DNA of 64,000 nt from Abditibacteriaceae bacterium. GTDB taxonomy: Bacteria; Armatimonadota; Abditibacteriia; Abditibacteriales; Abditibacteriaceae. Location: contig JAFAZH010000002.1 of NCBI GenBank assembly GCA_019239895.1, positions 124,001 to 188,000 on the forward strand. The letters run 5' to 3'. Below, in pieces: positions 7,879 through 16,403 of this stretch (position 1 is its first letter; each line of letters begins with the position of its first letter). The notes beneath the pieces are model-generated. The model had not been told where the DNA came from and made no database searches. It worked only from the letters and a program-made list of their open reading frames with translations. A program made the position numbers and the translations under genes.

Positions 7879-8943
7879 TTAGCGTCCATCGCTACGCACG
7901 CTGCGCACGAAAACGTCTTCAAGCGTCTCGCTATGGCCTTTTACATCCAAGGTGCGGCCATTGGAATTACGGATGAAAGTCAAAATGTCATCAAGCTGCT
8001 CTGAACTGGTCGCGTGAAAGATGGAGTTGCCGTTTTGGTCTTCATAGGAATAGCCCTGTTGCGCCGCATTTTGCAACACTTTGCTATCCAAGCCTGCCGC
8101 GAAAACTTCAAAGCTCTGGCTGGGGCCAACGAGATCGCGCACCGTGCCAAACTTCACCAGTTTGCCTTCGGAAAGAATCGCCACCCGGTCGCAAATCGCC
8201 TGCACATCGGCGAGCAAGTGCGAGCACAGCAAAACCGTCTTGCCCGAATCACGCACCTGCAAAATGGCATCTTTCATCGAACGCGCGCCGATTGGGTCGA
8301 GACCAGTCGTTGGCTCGTCCAGAAACAACAGTTCGGGGTCATTAATAAGCGCCTGCGCCAGACCGACGCGCTGCACCATACCTTTAGAGTAGGTGCGGAT
8401 AACGCGCTTGCGGTCGGCAGGATTTAAGCCCACCGTGTCCAGGAGTTCCGCCGTGCGTCGGTTCCGCTCGGCTTTGTCATAGCCAAACAAGCGGCCATAG
8501 AAATCGAGGACTTCATAAGAGTTCAGATGGTCATAGAAGTAAGGGCCATCGGGCAAAAACCCAATCCGCTTCTTCACCGCTACGTTTTGCGGGCCGCGAC
8601 CAAAAATCGTGATGCTGCCAGATGTTGGCTTTATCAGACCAAGTAGTAATTTGAGGGTAGTGGTCTTACCGGAACCGTTAGGCCCCACCAGACCAAAAAT
8701 CTCACCCCGGCGTACGTCAATCGTCAAATTCTCTAGCGCTGTTTTACCCACCCGCGCAAACGGGGGCCGATAGACTTTGGACAGTCCATCCGTTTGAATA
8801 ATAATGTCTGTGCCGCGCGGGTCACCGCCAGAGGAATCGCCAGTAATTGGCACGCGACCTGCTCCATTAGCAGTGGCACCCGCAACTGCGCCGTTGGTTG
8901 TACCATTGGCTGTTACGGTGTCACTGGCTGGTGTTTGTGGCAT
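7879..8943 (-). CDS. ABC transporter ATP-binding protein
   Basis: This 354-residue ATPase has Walker A GPNGSGKT (residues 87-94), the signature YSKGMVQR (185-192), Walker B LLFLDEP (205-211) and the switch His at 242, so it should hydrolyse ATP. The spacing and the PDGPYFYDHL segment fit ATPases paired with ABC-2 permeases. Residues 1-50 are a low-complexity Ala/Gly/Thr-rich extension of unknown role. GGGAGGAAGG immediately upstream of the ATG is a strong ribosome binding site. It heads a three-gene minus-strand operon with the permease and a membrane-anchored protein. Confidence 0.92.
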   Translation of the reverse strand: MPQTPASDTVTANGTTNGAVAGATANGAGRVPITGDSSGGDPRGTDIIIQTDGLSKVYRPPFARVGKTALENLTIDVRRGEIFGLVGPNGSGKTTTLKLLLGLIKPTSGSITIFGRGPQNVAVKKRIGFLPDGPYFYDHLNSYEVLDFYGRLFGYDKAERNRRTAELLDTVGLNPADRKRVIRTYSKGMVQRVGLAQALINDPELLFLDEPTTGLDPIGARSMKDAILQVRDSGKTVLLCSHLLADVQAICDRVAILSEGKLVKFGTVRDLVGPSQSFEVFAAGLDSKVLQNAAQQGYSYEDQNGNSIFHATSSEQLDDILTFIRNSNGRTLDVKGHSETLEDVFVRSVRSDGR

Positions 8944-8966
8944 CGCCTTCCTCCCATAATAAATAG

Positions 8967-8995
8967 ATATAAATGCTCCAGGCAGAGTTGCTCAA
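8967..8995 (-). promoter_or_regulatory. Candidate sigma-70-type promoter of the ABC operon
   Basis: On the minus strand TTGAGC (8990-8995) and TTATAT (8967-8972) are 17 bases apart, which would give a very short leader before the GGGAGGAAGG site of the ATPase gene. This is a pattern match only. Confidence 0.4.
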
Positions 8996-9213
8996 TGCGA
9001 CGTTTGCCTTGCCTAAGCGTTGCATTAAAACTCTTCTCCCGGTTCCTTCTGCGGACACTGCGCGCAAAAGGGTACATATACAGTCTAACCCAACGGTATC
9101 AGGGTTAAACATTACCTGACATCCTAAAACGTTTATATTAAGGGAAGTTTGTTTTCTATTATGGCTTTGCAGCCCCTACCCCCGGCCCTGTGCCTGAGGT
9201 GGATTTATAGGAG

Positions 9214-9440
9214 CAGCAGCCCTCACCCCCGGCCCCTCTCCTAATACTGGGCGAGGGGAGCCTGAACTATGACTTGCTGGTTTAGTTTGATGAACCGCAG
9301 AGACGCAGAGGGGAGGCGAAAGAACATCTCTGATCTCTGTGTGCTCCGCGTCTCTGCGGTTGATTTATCTGTGTGAAGAGTAGGAGTGTGACCTCCCCTC
9401 GCCCAGTATTGGGCGAGGGGCCGGGGGTGAGGGCTGCTGC
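9214..9440. repeat. Nested fold-back repeats (CCCTCACCCCCGGCC family around a CGCAGAGACGCAGAG family element)
   Basis: Outer arms 9214-9260 and 9393-9440 are near-perfect inverted copies of the GCAGCAGCCCTCACCCCCGG element. Inside the loop, a second element with arms at 9293-9310 and 9344-9361 (AACCGCAGAGACGCAGAG, one mismatch) belongs to another family. The whole 500-base gap 8944-9442 holds only these elements and the ABC promoter region; I see no gene in it. Confidence 0.88.
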
Positions 9441-9442
9441 CG

Positions 9443-10627
9443 TTAAGCTAAAACTTCGCGGTAGAGATCAAGCACCCGTTGGGCATGGTCATTGATATGA
9501 AATTTCTGCATCACTGAGGCACGGGCGTGCTGTTTTAGGTGGTGTTGTAACTCCGCATCGCGCAGCACTGCGCGCATGGCGTTAGCCAAACCATTTTCTT
9601 CCGTAGCTGGCACCAATAAGCCGTCATGCTGATGGGTAATAATTTCTAAAGGCCCGTTCTCGCCATAGGCAATGACAATTTTGTCTAAGGCCATCGCCTC
9701 GATTAAGACACGCCCAAAAGGTTCTTCCCGCGAAGGCAACACCACGGCATCAAAGGCAGCAATGGCATCCACGTTGTTAGTCTGGTGTGGCACAAAAGAG
9801 AGACGGTCTTGTAAATTGTGCTGTTTGACCAGGGCGCGCAACTCTTGCAGATAAGTGCTATGCTCACCCCACAAGTCGCCTCCCATAACCACAAAGTGCG
9901 CTCGTGCCGCCTGTTCATCTTGCACGACCTGGCTGGCCGCTTCAATGAAAGCGACATGATTTTTCCACGGTACCAATTGGCCGACACAACCAAAGATGAA
10001 GGCGTTGGGAGGCACATCTAACGAGGCGCGTAACTGGCTGTGGTCACGGGGATGCCACTCATCGGGGTCTAAGCCGTTATAGATGACGCGTATCTTTTCG
10101 GGCGATACACCATCGGCTTCGAGTCGCTCTGCCACGCAGCCGGAAATAGCCACTACCCAAGTCGCCCGCCGCGCCAGGGCGGGAGCAATGCGTTCCAGAC
10201 TCACTAAATCGCGTGCGTGCCAGATGGCGGGTCTATCGGTGCGCTCGGCGGCTAATCCGCCCACAAGATGCGCTGTGGTGGAATTGGAATGGATTAGCTG
10301 TGAGCGGGTCTTCTGAATCAGGCGAGTGAGGAAAGGCGTGGTGCGCAGGATATGTAGCAGGGTTGCCATGCCCGCCACGACGTTATGGGGACGTTGCAAG
10401 CGACGCAACGGCGCGAAGGTTACCGTCCATTCTTCATCGCGCAGCAGTTCGGCAAAAGGGCCCACACCGGGCAGGGCAATAATTGGCTCAATATCCACGT
10501 GGGTGCGGCGAAATTGCCATAGTAAGGCGCGTAATGACTGCTCGGCACCACTGATCTGGCCGACATGGTTGAGGTACAGCACATTCATCTTGCTGCCTGC
10601 CCCCGTGCCACTGCCCGCCTTAGCCAT
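9443..10627 (-). CDS. Glycosyltransferase family 4-type protein
   Basis: This 394-residue protein has the two-Rossmann-fold layout of GT4 retaining transferases: an N-terminal acceptor half starting NVLYLNHVGQISGAEQS, the linker and donor-half FGCVGQLVPWKNH, and the donor-site motif EEPFGRVLIEAMALDKIVIA with its paired glutamates. It would transfer a sugar from a nucleotide donor to an envelope glycan or lipid. The start at 10627 has GGAGG six bases upstream; a second ATG 13 codons in is a weaker alternative. It lies 14 bases after an acyl carrier protein gene and downstream of a PAP2 phosphatase, in one minus-strand group. Confidence 0.85.
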   Translation of the reverse strand: MAKAGSGTGAGSKMNVLYLNHVGQISGAEQSLRALLWQFRRTHVDIEPIIALPGVGPFAELLRDEEWTVTFAPLRRLQRPHNVVAGMATLLHILRTTPFLTRLIQKTRSQLIHSNSTTAHLVGGLAAERTDRPAIWHARDLVSLERIAPALARRATWVVAISGCVAERLEADGVSPEKIRVIYNGLDPDEWHPRDHSQLRASLDVPPNAFIFGCVGQLVPWKNHVAFIEAASQVVQDEQAARAHFVVMGGDLWGEHSTYLQELRALVKQHNLQDRLSFVPHQTNNVDAIAAFDAVVLPSREEPFGRVLIEAMALDKIVIAYGENGPLEIITHQHDGLLVPATEENGLANAMRAVLRDAELQHHLKQHARASVMQKFHINDHAQRVLDLYREVLA

Positions 10628-10641
10628 GCGCGCCTCCGGGC

Positions 10642-10890
10642 CTAAACCTGCTTTTCCTGCACAAAGGCGGCGATAGAATTGACCGTTTTAAAGGTATCAA
10701 TCTGAAAGTCTACGTCTTCCATCGTGACACCGAAATCTTCTTCAAGACCAATAACCAGTTCAAACAAAGCCACCGAATCAATGCCGTAGGTTTCCATCAG
10801 GTTCGCGTCATCTGCAATGTCATGCGGCTCAACGTTGAGAAAAAGGCGTTCAACAATCATCTTTTTGATTTGTGATTTTAAATCGTCCAT
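10642..10890 (-). CDS. Acyl carrier protein
   Basis: This 82-residue acidic protein has the ACP fold pattern and the phosphopantetheine site GIDSVALFEL, with Ser39 as the expected attachment residue (DSV in place of the usual DSL). The second of two adjacent ATGs is chosen since GGAGG lies six bases before it. It is located between a PAP2-type phosphatase and a GT4 glycosyltransferase, with no fatty-acid synthesis genes nearby, so it is more likely a dedicated carrier for acylating a lipid or glycan than the housekeeping AcpP. That role is inference from context. Confidence 0.88.
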   Translation of the reverse strand: MDDLKSQIKKMIVERLFLNVEPHDIADDANLMETYGIDSVALFELVIGLEEDFGVTMEDVDFQIDTFKTVNSIAAFVQEKQV

Positions 10891-10932
10891 CATAATCCTC
10901 CATAAACATTCAATAAAGTCTTTCAAACACTC

Positions 10933-11700
10933 TTACAAAGCACCGCGTAGAGCCAGATAGCAAGTCAGGCACCAGACCAAACCGATGGTATAGCCACCGA
11001 CCACATCTGAGGGGTAATGCACCGCCATATAGATACGGCTTAACCCTGTGAGAGCCACGATAGTAACAGCCACGAGAGCCATACTAACTACGGCACCAAC
11101 TGAACCGCCTGCAAGAGCTAAGGCAATCGCCATTGGTATCCAGAAACAAAAAGAGGTCAGCGAATGGCCAGACGGAAACGAAGGGTCTCGCGTCAACTTA
11201 TGGCCAAAAGCTCCCTTTTCAATGGGCGGGCGCAAACGCTTAAAGACGCGCTTCGTAACGTAAGACATGAACATTGAGCCGAAGTAGCACAAGCCTGGTA
11301 GCAGCCAAACCCTTACACTTTGAAGGTGCGTGGCGGTTCCGGTCTGGGTTACATTCAGAAACGCACCCAACTGATGCCAATAAAGACCAAAGGGCACAAT
11401 CAACGATAGCAAGGATAAAGACGGAGCCGAAGCAAGATTTGTCCAGAAACGGAAGAACCAAGTCAATGCAATGCGTTCACGCGGTGAATCCACATGCCCC
11501 TTAAAGCGAAACCCTCTGGCCCAGGCGCGCACCCTATCATCAACACGAAAGGCATGGGGCCGAATATGCGGTTTAATCCAGTGAAAGCTATAAATCAGGA
11601 CGATGAGGGTAAGCAGCCACGCCACGCCCCAACGCCACAGCAATGAGGGTAGTGTATCTATCAGGAAATAGAGAAATCCCAACACGGACTGTAACCACAC
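10933..11700 (-). CDS. PAP2-superfamily membrane phosphatase
   Basis: This 255-residue polytopic protein carries the three phosphatidic-acid-phosphatase motifs: KRVFKRLRP, PSGHS and SRIYMAVHYPSDV, the last providing the catalytic His. Such enzymes remove phosphate from lipid phosphates such as undecaprenyl pyrophosphate or phosphatidic acid at the outer membrane leaflet. Translation starts at a GTG with AAAGGT upstream. It is first of three genes (phosphatase, ACP, GT4), which suggests lipid-linked glycan or glycolipid metabolism. Confidence 0.85.
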   Translation of the reverse strand: MWLQSVLGFLYFLIDTLPSLLWRWGVAWLLTLIVLIYSFHWIKPHIRPHAFRVDDRVRAWARGFRFKGHVDSPRERIALTWFFRFWTNLASAPSLSLLSLIVPFGLYWHQLGAFLNVTQTGTATHLQSVRVWLLPGLCYFGSMFMSYVTKRVFKRLRPPIEKGAFGHKLTRDPSFPSGHSLTSFCFWIPMAIALALAGGSVGAVVSMALVAVTIVALTGLSRIYMAVHYPSDVVGGYTIGLVWCLTCYLALRGAL

Positions 11701-11831
11701 AGCTAAAGACCTTTCTACTTTATACAGAAGCTTTATCGAGAGATATTTTGCACTGAAGTTGTGCTATGGCTTGTTGCTCCCAGACCCAATCCTCTGGTAG
11801 AGGATTGGTTTATGATGGAGCCAGCGCCATC

Positions 11832-11980
11832 AGCCCTCACCCCCGGCCCCTCTCCCAATACTGGTAGAGGGGAGACCACCCGCAGAGGCTTCTCATGGTG
11901 CATAAAGTCCTACTTTCATGAGTGCGTAGTCCTTAGTGCTCCCCTCTACCAGTATTGGGAGAGGGGCCGGGGGTGAGGGC
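11832..11980. repeat. Fold-back repeat, CCCTCACCCCCGGCC family
   Basis: Arms at 11832-11874 and 11939-11980 are near-perfect inverted copies containing the CCCCTCTCCCAATACTGG stretch also seen at 9.2-9.4 kb. The gap 11701-12013 contains this element and no gene I can support. Confidence 0.9.
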
Positions 11981-12013
11981 CTCTGTCATCGCTTTATCCT
12001 TGACATGCCCTTA

Positions 12014-12865
12014 TCACGGTAACAATGTCTGCCAATCAACTTCTTCAATACGACGTTTAGGGATAGACGCCCATTGGGTCTGGCTCTCATCGGGGCCATT
12101 TTCGCCTTCGATCACGGCCCCCCAACGCTTTTTGAAAGTCACACCATTTTTAGTCGTCACATATTTGAAGTTAATATCCTCACTGAGCGCCGTGGTCGTG
12201 TGCTCAAAATGATAAAGCTCGACGGCGGGCTGCACCCAGACCTGATGCCCCTCCATGCGGGCGCGATAGCAATAATCCAGGTCTTCGTATTGAACCGGGG
12301 AATAAACCTCATCCAGGGGGCCAAGTTTTTCATAAAGGGCGCGGGTCATCATCCAGGCGGCGGAAATCGCGCACTGCACCTGCCTCGGTTCGAGGCAGGA
12401 ATCGCGGGCTTCACCACGTCCGATATATTGAATGCGGCCACGCGGCGAGACGCCACAACCACAACATTCGATGAGATAAGGTTCCCACGGAAACAGCATT
12501 TTGGGCGCGACAATGGCACGACTGGCATCGGCCTCTAAAAAGTCTCGCAGGGCTTCCAGCCAATTCTGCTGTGCCACAATGGTATCATTATCGAGAAAGA
12601 CAATATGCTGCCCACGCGCTTTTTCCATCGCCACATTGCGCCCGCGCACGGCACCAATATTAGTTTCAAAGCGCAATCGTTGTGTTTCAATGCCTGCTGC
12701 CTGTGCGCTGGCTTCCCACTCATCCAACATTTGTGGCGTGCTGTCGTGGGAACCATTATCAACATTGATGACTTCCAGGGGCCGCGCCGAAGAACGCAAA
12801 AGCGATTGCAAACAGGCCCGCGAGTATTCCACTTTGTCGTGGTGCAAAACAATAACCGAAATCAT
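12014..12865 (-). CDS. Glycosyltransferase family 2 protein
   Basis: This 283-residue protein starts directly in a GT-A fold (ISVIVLHHDKVEYSRACLQS), with VDNGSHDST binding nucleotide and DNDT as the DXD-like metal site near residue 95. The later PVQYEDLDYCYRARMEG segment, with the ED pair, is typical of rhamnosyltransferase-like GT2 enzymes. It probably adds a sugar to a surface polysaccharide. There is no strong ribosome binding site before the ATG. It is oriented like the GT4 cluster but separated from it by a fold-back repeat. Confidence 0.85.
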   Translation of the reverse strand: MISVIVLHHDKVEYSRACLQSLLRSSARPLEVINVDNGSHDSTPQMLDEWEASAQAAGIETQRLRFETNIGAVRGRNVAMEKARGQHIVFLDNDTIVAQQNWLEALRDFLEADASRAIVAPKMLFPWEPYLIECCGCGVSPRGRIQYIGRGEARDSCLEPRQVQCAISAAWMMTRALYEKLGPLDEVYSPVQYEDLDYCYRARMEGHQVWVQPAVELYHFEHTTTALSEDINFKYVTTKNGVTFKKRWGAVIEGENGPDESQTQWASIPKRRIEEVDWQTLLP

Positions 12866-12920
12866 GGCAGGATTAGTTCTTTCTATACGTTGTGTTCAAC
12901 TCAATAGTAAGAAACCTCAG

Positions 12921-12957
12921 CAAACAAAACGTCGCGTCTTTTACAAAACGCGACGTT
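12921..12957 (-). terminator. Intrinsic terminator after the repeat-protein gene
   Basis: AACGTCGCGT (12929-12938) pairs with ACGCGACGTT (12948-12957). On the minus strand the hairpin is followed by TTGTTTG, about 70 bases after the stop of the gene at 13029. Confidence 0.6.
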
Positions 12958-13028
12958 ACAAGCGATATTGAATTTTCAAATTCATTTTGGCACTACGAAC
13001 GTTGATAAGTTTTGCAACCCGTTAGAAG

Positions 13029-13739
13029 CTAATCCTTAGCCAGCACCCTGGGGGCAGTCGGTGTCCCATCGGTTCCCGCCACTTGCAGAACCCGCACCGA
13101 TTTAATGTCGCCCATCATTGCTCCATCCAGATGGGGAGCAAACGGGCGGCGACCACGTTGCGGGGCACCAGTTTGGACACCCGCTTCAACTAAAGCATTA
13201 GTCCAGGAACCAAAGTTCTCTTTGCGCCGCGCCGCCCGGTAGATGCCGGGACAATGCTCTTCGATATAAGCCCAGCCCAATGGTTTACCCTGGCGCGCCA
13301 TGTCCTGAATCGTGCGCAAAATGCGACTCTTAGTCCAGACCCGGCTTTCGCGCATGGTTTCATGGTCGAGGCCAGCCGCTTCGATGGCGCGTCGCCACGA
13401 ACCAAAATAGCGGTGGGCACAGGCGGCCAGATAAAGACTGCGATGCTTGATTTTAAAGCTGGGATGCAACAAATCGTCGCCCTGCTTATCATGCTCGCGG
13501 ATTTGGCGCAGAATCTCGTCCCGGCTCCAACGCTGTTTAACCCGTTTAATATCTTCGTAGGGCAACCCCGCCGCTTCAATAGCTGCCCGCCAGGTGCCAA
13601 AGTGGCTCCGGGAGCGTGCCGAAGAAAAAAGCGCACTGTGCGTTTTCTGAATAGCAGTCGGTGATAAATCTACGCCTTGGTCATGTAAACTACGGATGGC
13701 TTCAATTAACTTCTCGCGTGTCCATACTCGTCCTGGCAT
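13029..13739 (-). CDS. Homing-endonuclease-associated-repeat (HARE/HNH-repeat type) DNA-binding protein
   Basis: The 236-residue protein consists of three tandem units of about 60 residues (roughly 4-60, 68-125 and 131-190). Each begins W-T/S-R/K-x-x-I/L-x-x-x-I and ends F-G-S/T-W-x-x-A-I/L-x-x-A-G. This matches the homing-endonuclease-associated repeat, a DNA-contacting module normally found beside HNH or LAGLIDADG nucleases. No nuclease motif is present, and the last 45 residues are unlike the repeats. AAGGAGAA precedes the ATG. A role as stand-alone DNA-binding regulator is inference. It appears monocistronic with its own promoter and terminator. Confidence 0.75.
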   Translation of the reverse strand: MPGRVWTREKLIEAIRSLHDQGVDLSPTAIQKTHSALFSSARSRSHFGTWRAAIEAAGLPYEDIKRVKQRWSRDEILRQIREHDKQGDDLLHPSFKIKHRSLYLAACAHRYFGSWRRAIEAAGLDHETMRESRVWTKSRILRTIQDMARQGKPLGWAYIEEHCPGIYRAARRKENFGSWTNALVEAGVQTGAPQRGRRPFAPHLDGAMMGDIKSVRVLQVAGTDGTPTAPRVLAKD

Positions 13740-13803
13740 CTGCGTTCTCCTTTTAATTGCTATAGCTCTGATTCACCCCTCTCCATCATGCGTGAACTAC
13801 GCA

Positions 13804-13835
13804 ATATATAATTTTAGATTGCCCGCTACTGTCAA
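13804..13835 (-). promoter_or_regulatory. Candidate sigma-70-type promoter for the repeat-protein gene
   Basis: On the minus strand a perfect TTGACA (13830-13835) is followed after about 18 bases by an AT-rich TTATATAT -10 region. It lies about 65-95 bases upstream of the ATG at 13739. Confidence 0.5.
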
Positions 13836-13958
13836 ACTCGGTTCAGCTAACTTGAGCAGGAGTTAGCCTACCGCTGTAACACCAGTAGGCAATCTTTGTA
13901 ACCTTAAATCATCTCCTAACAACGACTTACGACGCAGTGCATCAAGGAGAATTTCAAC

Positions 13959-14067
13959 CACCGATGAACACGGCAAAACGAGGATGGAGGATAGAAGATC
14001 GAGAATAGGCATCGAGTATCCAGTATCTTGTATCCAGCATCCAGAACCCCCGTGTTCATTGGTGGTT
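13959..14067. repeat. Composite fold-back (ACCACCGATGAACACGG arms with GAGGATAGAAGATCGAG core)
   Basis: Arms ACCACCGATGAACACGG near 13959-13975 and the inverse near 14049-14067 enclose a GAGGATGGAGGATAGAAGATCGAG element like those at 37.9 and 50.1 kb. The gap 13740-14095 holds this element, a candidate promoter and a small imperfect hairpin at 13867-13891. Confidence 0.8.
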
Positions 14068-14095
14068 CATTATTTTAAACCTTTTAAGAATTTGA

Positions 14096-14755
14096 TCAAT
14101 CAGCGACGGGTTCGATTAGGCCGTAACCACCGCTACGACGATGATAGACCACGCTCACTTGATTGGTTTCGGCATCCCGAAACACGAAAAAAGAGTGTCC
14201 TAATAAGTCCATTTGCAAGGCGGCTTCGGCGGGGGACATAGGCTTCAACGCGAAACGCTTAACCCGCACAGCCTGTTCATCCACGCCTTCATCTTCGGCG
14301 ACATCTCCATTGGACTCACCATTTAACTCAGGCGGTGCAATAACATCTTCCGGCAGCACGGTACCATTAGGTGCCAGAGTCGGCTTGAGCAAGGTGCCTG
14401 CGGCATCATCTCGATTGTCATGGCGACGTTTGCGCGCAATGGCTTTCTTCTTATAGCGCACTAACTGGCTATGCAGCTTATCCACCGCATTATCGAAAGC
14501 CTGGCGCAGATTATCCGCCCGCTCCTCACCGCGCATCATCAGGCTGCCAGAGGAAAGCGTAATTTCAGCGACATAACGACCTCGCTCTTGCCCAACACGT
14601 ATATTAGCTTCGACCGCCTTAACCCACAACTTTTGCAGGCTTTGTAGTTTTTCTTTAAAATGCTCGTGTAATTCTGGGCCAACTTCACAGTTGCGAGCTT
14701 GGACATTAATGTTGGTCGTATAGTTCTCGGTCTGGGTCTCGTTATTTTTTGCCAT
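14096..14755 (-). CDS. hpf: Ribosome hibernation-promoting factor, long form
   Basis: The 219-residue protein has the RaiA/HPF N-terminal domain (NINVQARNCEVGPELHEHFKEKL through VRYKKKAIARKRRH) and a separate C-terminal domain (VRVKRFALKPMSPAEAALQMDLLGHSFFVFRD) found only in long HPF. That domain dimerises and joins two 70S ribosomes into inactive 100S particles in stationary phase. The two are linked by about 55 variable residues. The ribosome binding site is weak (AGGTAG). The gene stands alone between ispF and a fold-back repeat. Confidence 0.93.
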   Translation of the reverse strand: MAKNNETQTENYTTNINVQARNCEVGPELHEHFKEKLQSLQKLWVKAVEANIRVGQERGRYVAEITLSSGSLMMRGEERADNLRQAFDNAVDKLHSQLVRYKKKAIARKRRHDNRDDAAGTLLKPTLAPNGTVLPEDVIAPPELNGESNGDVAEDEGVDEQAVRVKRFALKPMSPAEAALQMDLLGHSFFVFRDAETNQVSVVYHRRSGGYGLIEPVAD

Positions 14756-14859
14756 TGTTAACTTACTACCTGCTACCTTTCTCTCTATTCTTCCAATCTT
14801 AACACGGAACAGCAGATTTTGTCATCTTTTAAGAAACATTTATGCAGATTGGGATGCTT

Positions 14860-15363
14860 TTAAGCGGTGATTAGCGCATAAAGTAGACACACCGCATGAG
14901 CCTCCATACCCTCCCCGGCCCCCACTGGCCCTAATTTCTCCGCCGTTTTACCCCGTACATTCACTTGCCCCACATCTATTTCCAGGGCTGCTGCAATGCG
15001 GCTGCGCATCTGCGGCACATGCGGCGCAATCTTCGGTTGTTCGGCGATTAGCACGGCATCTACGTTGCCAACCTGCCATCCGGCGGCTTTGGCATGTTCG
15101 GCTATATCATGCAGCAACTGCCAGCTATCAGCATCTTTCCACTGTGGGGCCGTATCAGGAAAAAGCTGGCCAATATCGGGCAACCCGGCAGCCCCGCATA
15201 CCGCATCGCCAATCGCGTGCAGGAGGACATCGCCATCGGAATGCCCGTATAATCCCTTATCAAAGGGAATTGTGACACCGCCGATAATAAGCGGGCGACC
15301 TTCGATTAAACGATGGCTATCATAGCCAATACCAACCCGGCTGGTCAGGGAAGAGTTGTCCAC
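14860..15363 (-). CDS. ispF: 2-C-methyl-D-erythritol 2,4-cyclodiphosphate synthase
   Basis: This 167-residue enzyme carries the metal site GYDSHR (Asp15, His17) and His49 in GHSDGDVLLHAI, plus the AQPKIAPH-type and KTAEKLGPVGAGEG segments of IspF. It converts CDP-methylerythritol 2-phosphate to the cyclic diphosphate in the MEP isoprenoid pathway. It starts at a GTG six bases after a zinc-ribbon gene, so translation is probably coupled. With ispD just upstream and ispE at 50.3 kb, three MEP steps are encoded in this window. Confidence 0.95.
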   Translation of the reverse strand: MDNSSLTSRVGIGYDSHRLIEGRPLIIGGVTIPFDKGLYGHSDGDVLLHAIGDAVCGAAGLPDIGQLFPDTAPQWKDADSWQLLHDIAEHAKAAGWQVGNVDAVLIAEQPKIAPHVPQMRSRIAAALEIDVGQVNVRGKTAEKLGPVGAGEGMEAHAVCLLYALITA

Positions 15364-15369
15364 GCTGCT

Positions 15370-15600
15370 TTAAGGTCCCATGCGGCGCACGATGCGCTGC
15401 CGCAGTTTGTCAGGATCAACAAAAAGCTTCGTGTGGCCGCAGGTTGTGCAGGCGTGCGCCCTTTCCACCGGCACGAGGGCATCTTTAGAGAAAAATCGCC
15501 CAAAGTTCTGCTTAATCAAAGAAAGCCGCTCATCGCCCCCCGCAATCTCGACCTCGACCATTTGCCCGCCACACTCACTACACGCTTTCGTTTCTGCCAT
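15370..15600 (-). CDS. Small zinc-ribbon protein
   Basis: The 76-residue product has two CxxC pairs (CSECGG near residue 7 and CTTCGH near residue 52), which would bind one zinc ion in a ribbon. The GAGGAAATT before the ATG at 15600 fixes the start inside a longer open frame that would overlap ispD. It is located between ispD and ispF. I do not recognise a specific family and no function can be assigned. Confidence 0.75.
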   Translation of the reverse strand: MAETKACSECGGQMVEVEIAGGDERLSLIKQNFGRFFSKDALVPVERAHACTTCGHTKLFVDPDKLRQRIVRRMGP

Positions 15601-15650
15601 AATTTCCTCTTTGCCTTTAATATTATCAGTGATAATACCAGCAGGCCATT

Positions 15651-16403
15651 TCAATCGGTAGCTTTCTTTAACAGTGCGGCGGCTCGCTCTAGATCAGGAG
15701 GATAAGTTACCTTGAAGTTGTTGGCTTCACCTTCTACCACCGTCACCGGGTGTAACGGTTGCCCTTGAGCATCGGTAAGTTGCTCGACTAATGAAGCGCA
15801 ATCGGTGCCAGTAAAACCCGCCACTTCGGCTTGAGTTAAAGCGGTGGCTAAGATTTCACGCCGAAAAACCTGCGGCGTTTGCACCAACCAGAGAGTTTTT
15901 CGTTCGAGGGTTTCCCTGACCACAAGCCGATTATCTTGTAAAACGACTGCTTTCACCGTATCCGAGGCTTGCAGGGCCGGAATCGCAGCCCCATCACGCC
16001 GGGCCGCAACGCAAACTCGATTAATAAGTTGAGCCGAAACTAAAGGCCGCGCCGCATCATGCACCATGACGAAATCGCCCCCGGCGGCACGCACCGCATT
16101 GCCAACCGATTGCTGACGCTCGGCCCCGCCCTCGACCATGCGTAATGCCACAGCATCCTCTGGCTGGGCCTCGGCTAAAGCAGAAAATAAGGGAGAAATG
16201 GAACCGTATTCATCAGGACGCGCTGCAATGATAATTTCTATCAAGCGCATCCCCGTCGGCAGCGAAGCTGTTAAGAGAGCTTGCAAAGTCCACCAGAGGA
16301 GGGGCTGCCCCGCGATGGGAGCTAAAACCTTATTGCTTTCAAGGTTTGCCCTTGCGCCGCGCCCCGCTGCTGGGACGAGAGCTGAAATCGTCGCCGTTGT
16401 CAT
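15651..16403 (-). CDS. ispD: 2-C-methyl-D-erythritol 4-phosphate cytidylyltransferase
   Basis: The product has the nucleotide-binding start ISALVPAAGRGARA, followed by VMVHDAARPLVS and TPQVFRREIL, the conserved IspD blocks. It makes CDP-methylerythritol, the MEP step two before IspF. The ATG at 16403 gives a standard IspD N-terminus of 250 residues. An open frame continues to a GTG at 16460 and another ATG at 16439, and no ribosome binding site decides between them. Even the shortest form overlaps the end of the PIN/TRAM gene by about 65 bases in another frame, which suggests coupled translation. Confidence 0.9.
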   Translation of the reverse strand: MTTATISALVPAAGRGARANLESNKVLAPIAGQPLLWWTLQALLTASLPTGMRLIEIIIAARPDEYGSISPLFSALAEAQPEDAVALRMVEGGAERQQSVGNAVRAAGGDFVMVHDAARPLVSAQLINRVCVAARRDGAAIPALQASDTVKAVVLQDNRLVVRETLERKTLWLVQTPQVFRREILATALTQAEVAGFTGTDCASLVEQLTDAQGQPLHPVTVVEGEANNFKVTYPPDLERAAALLKKATD

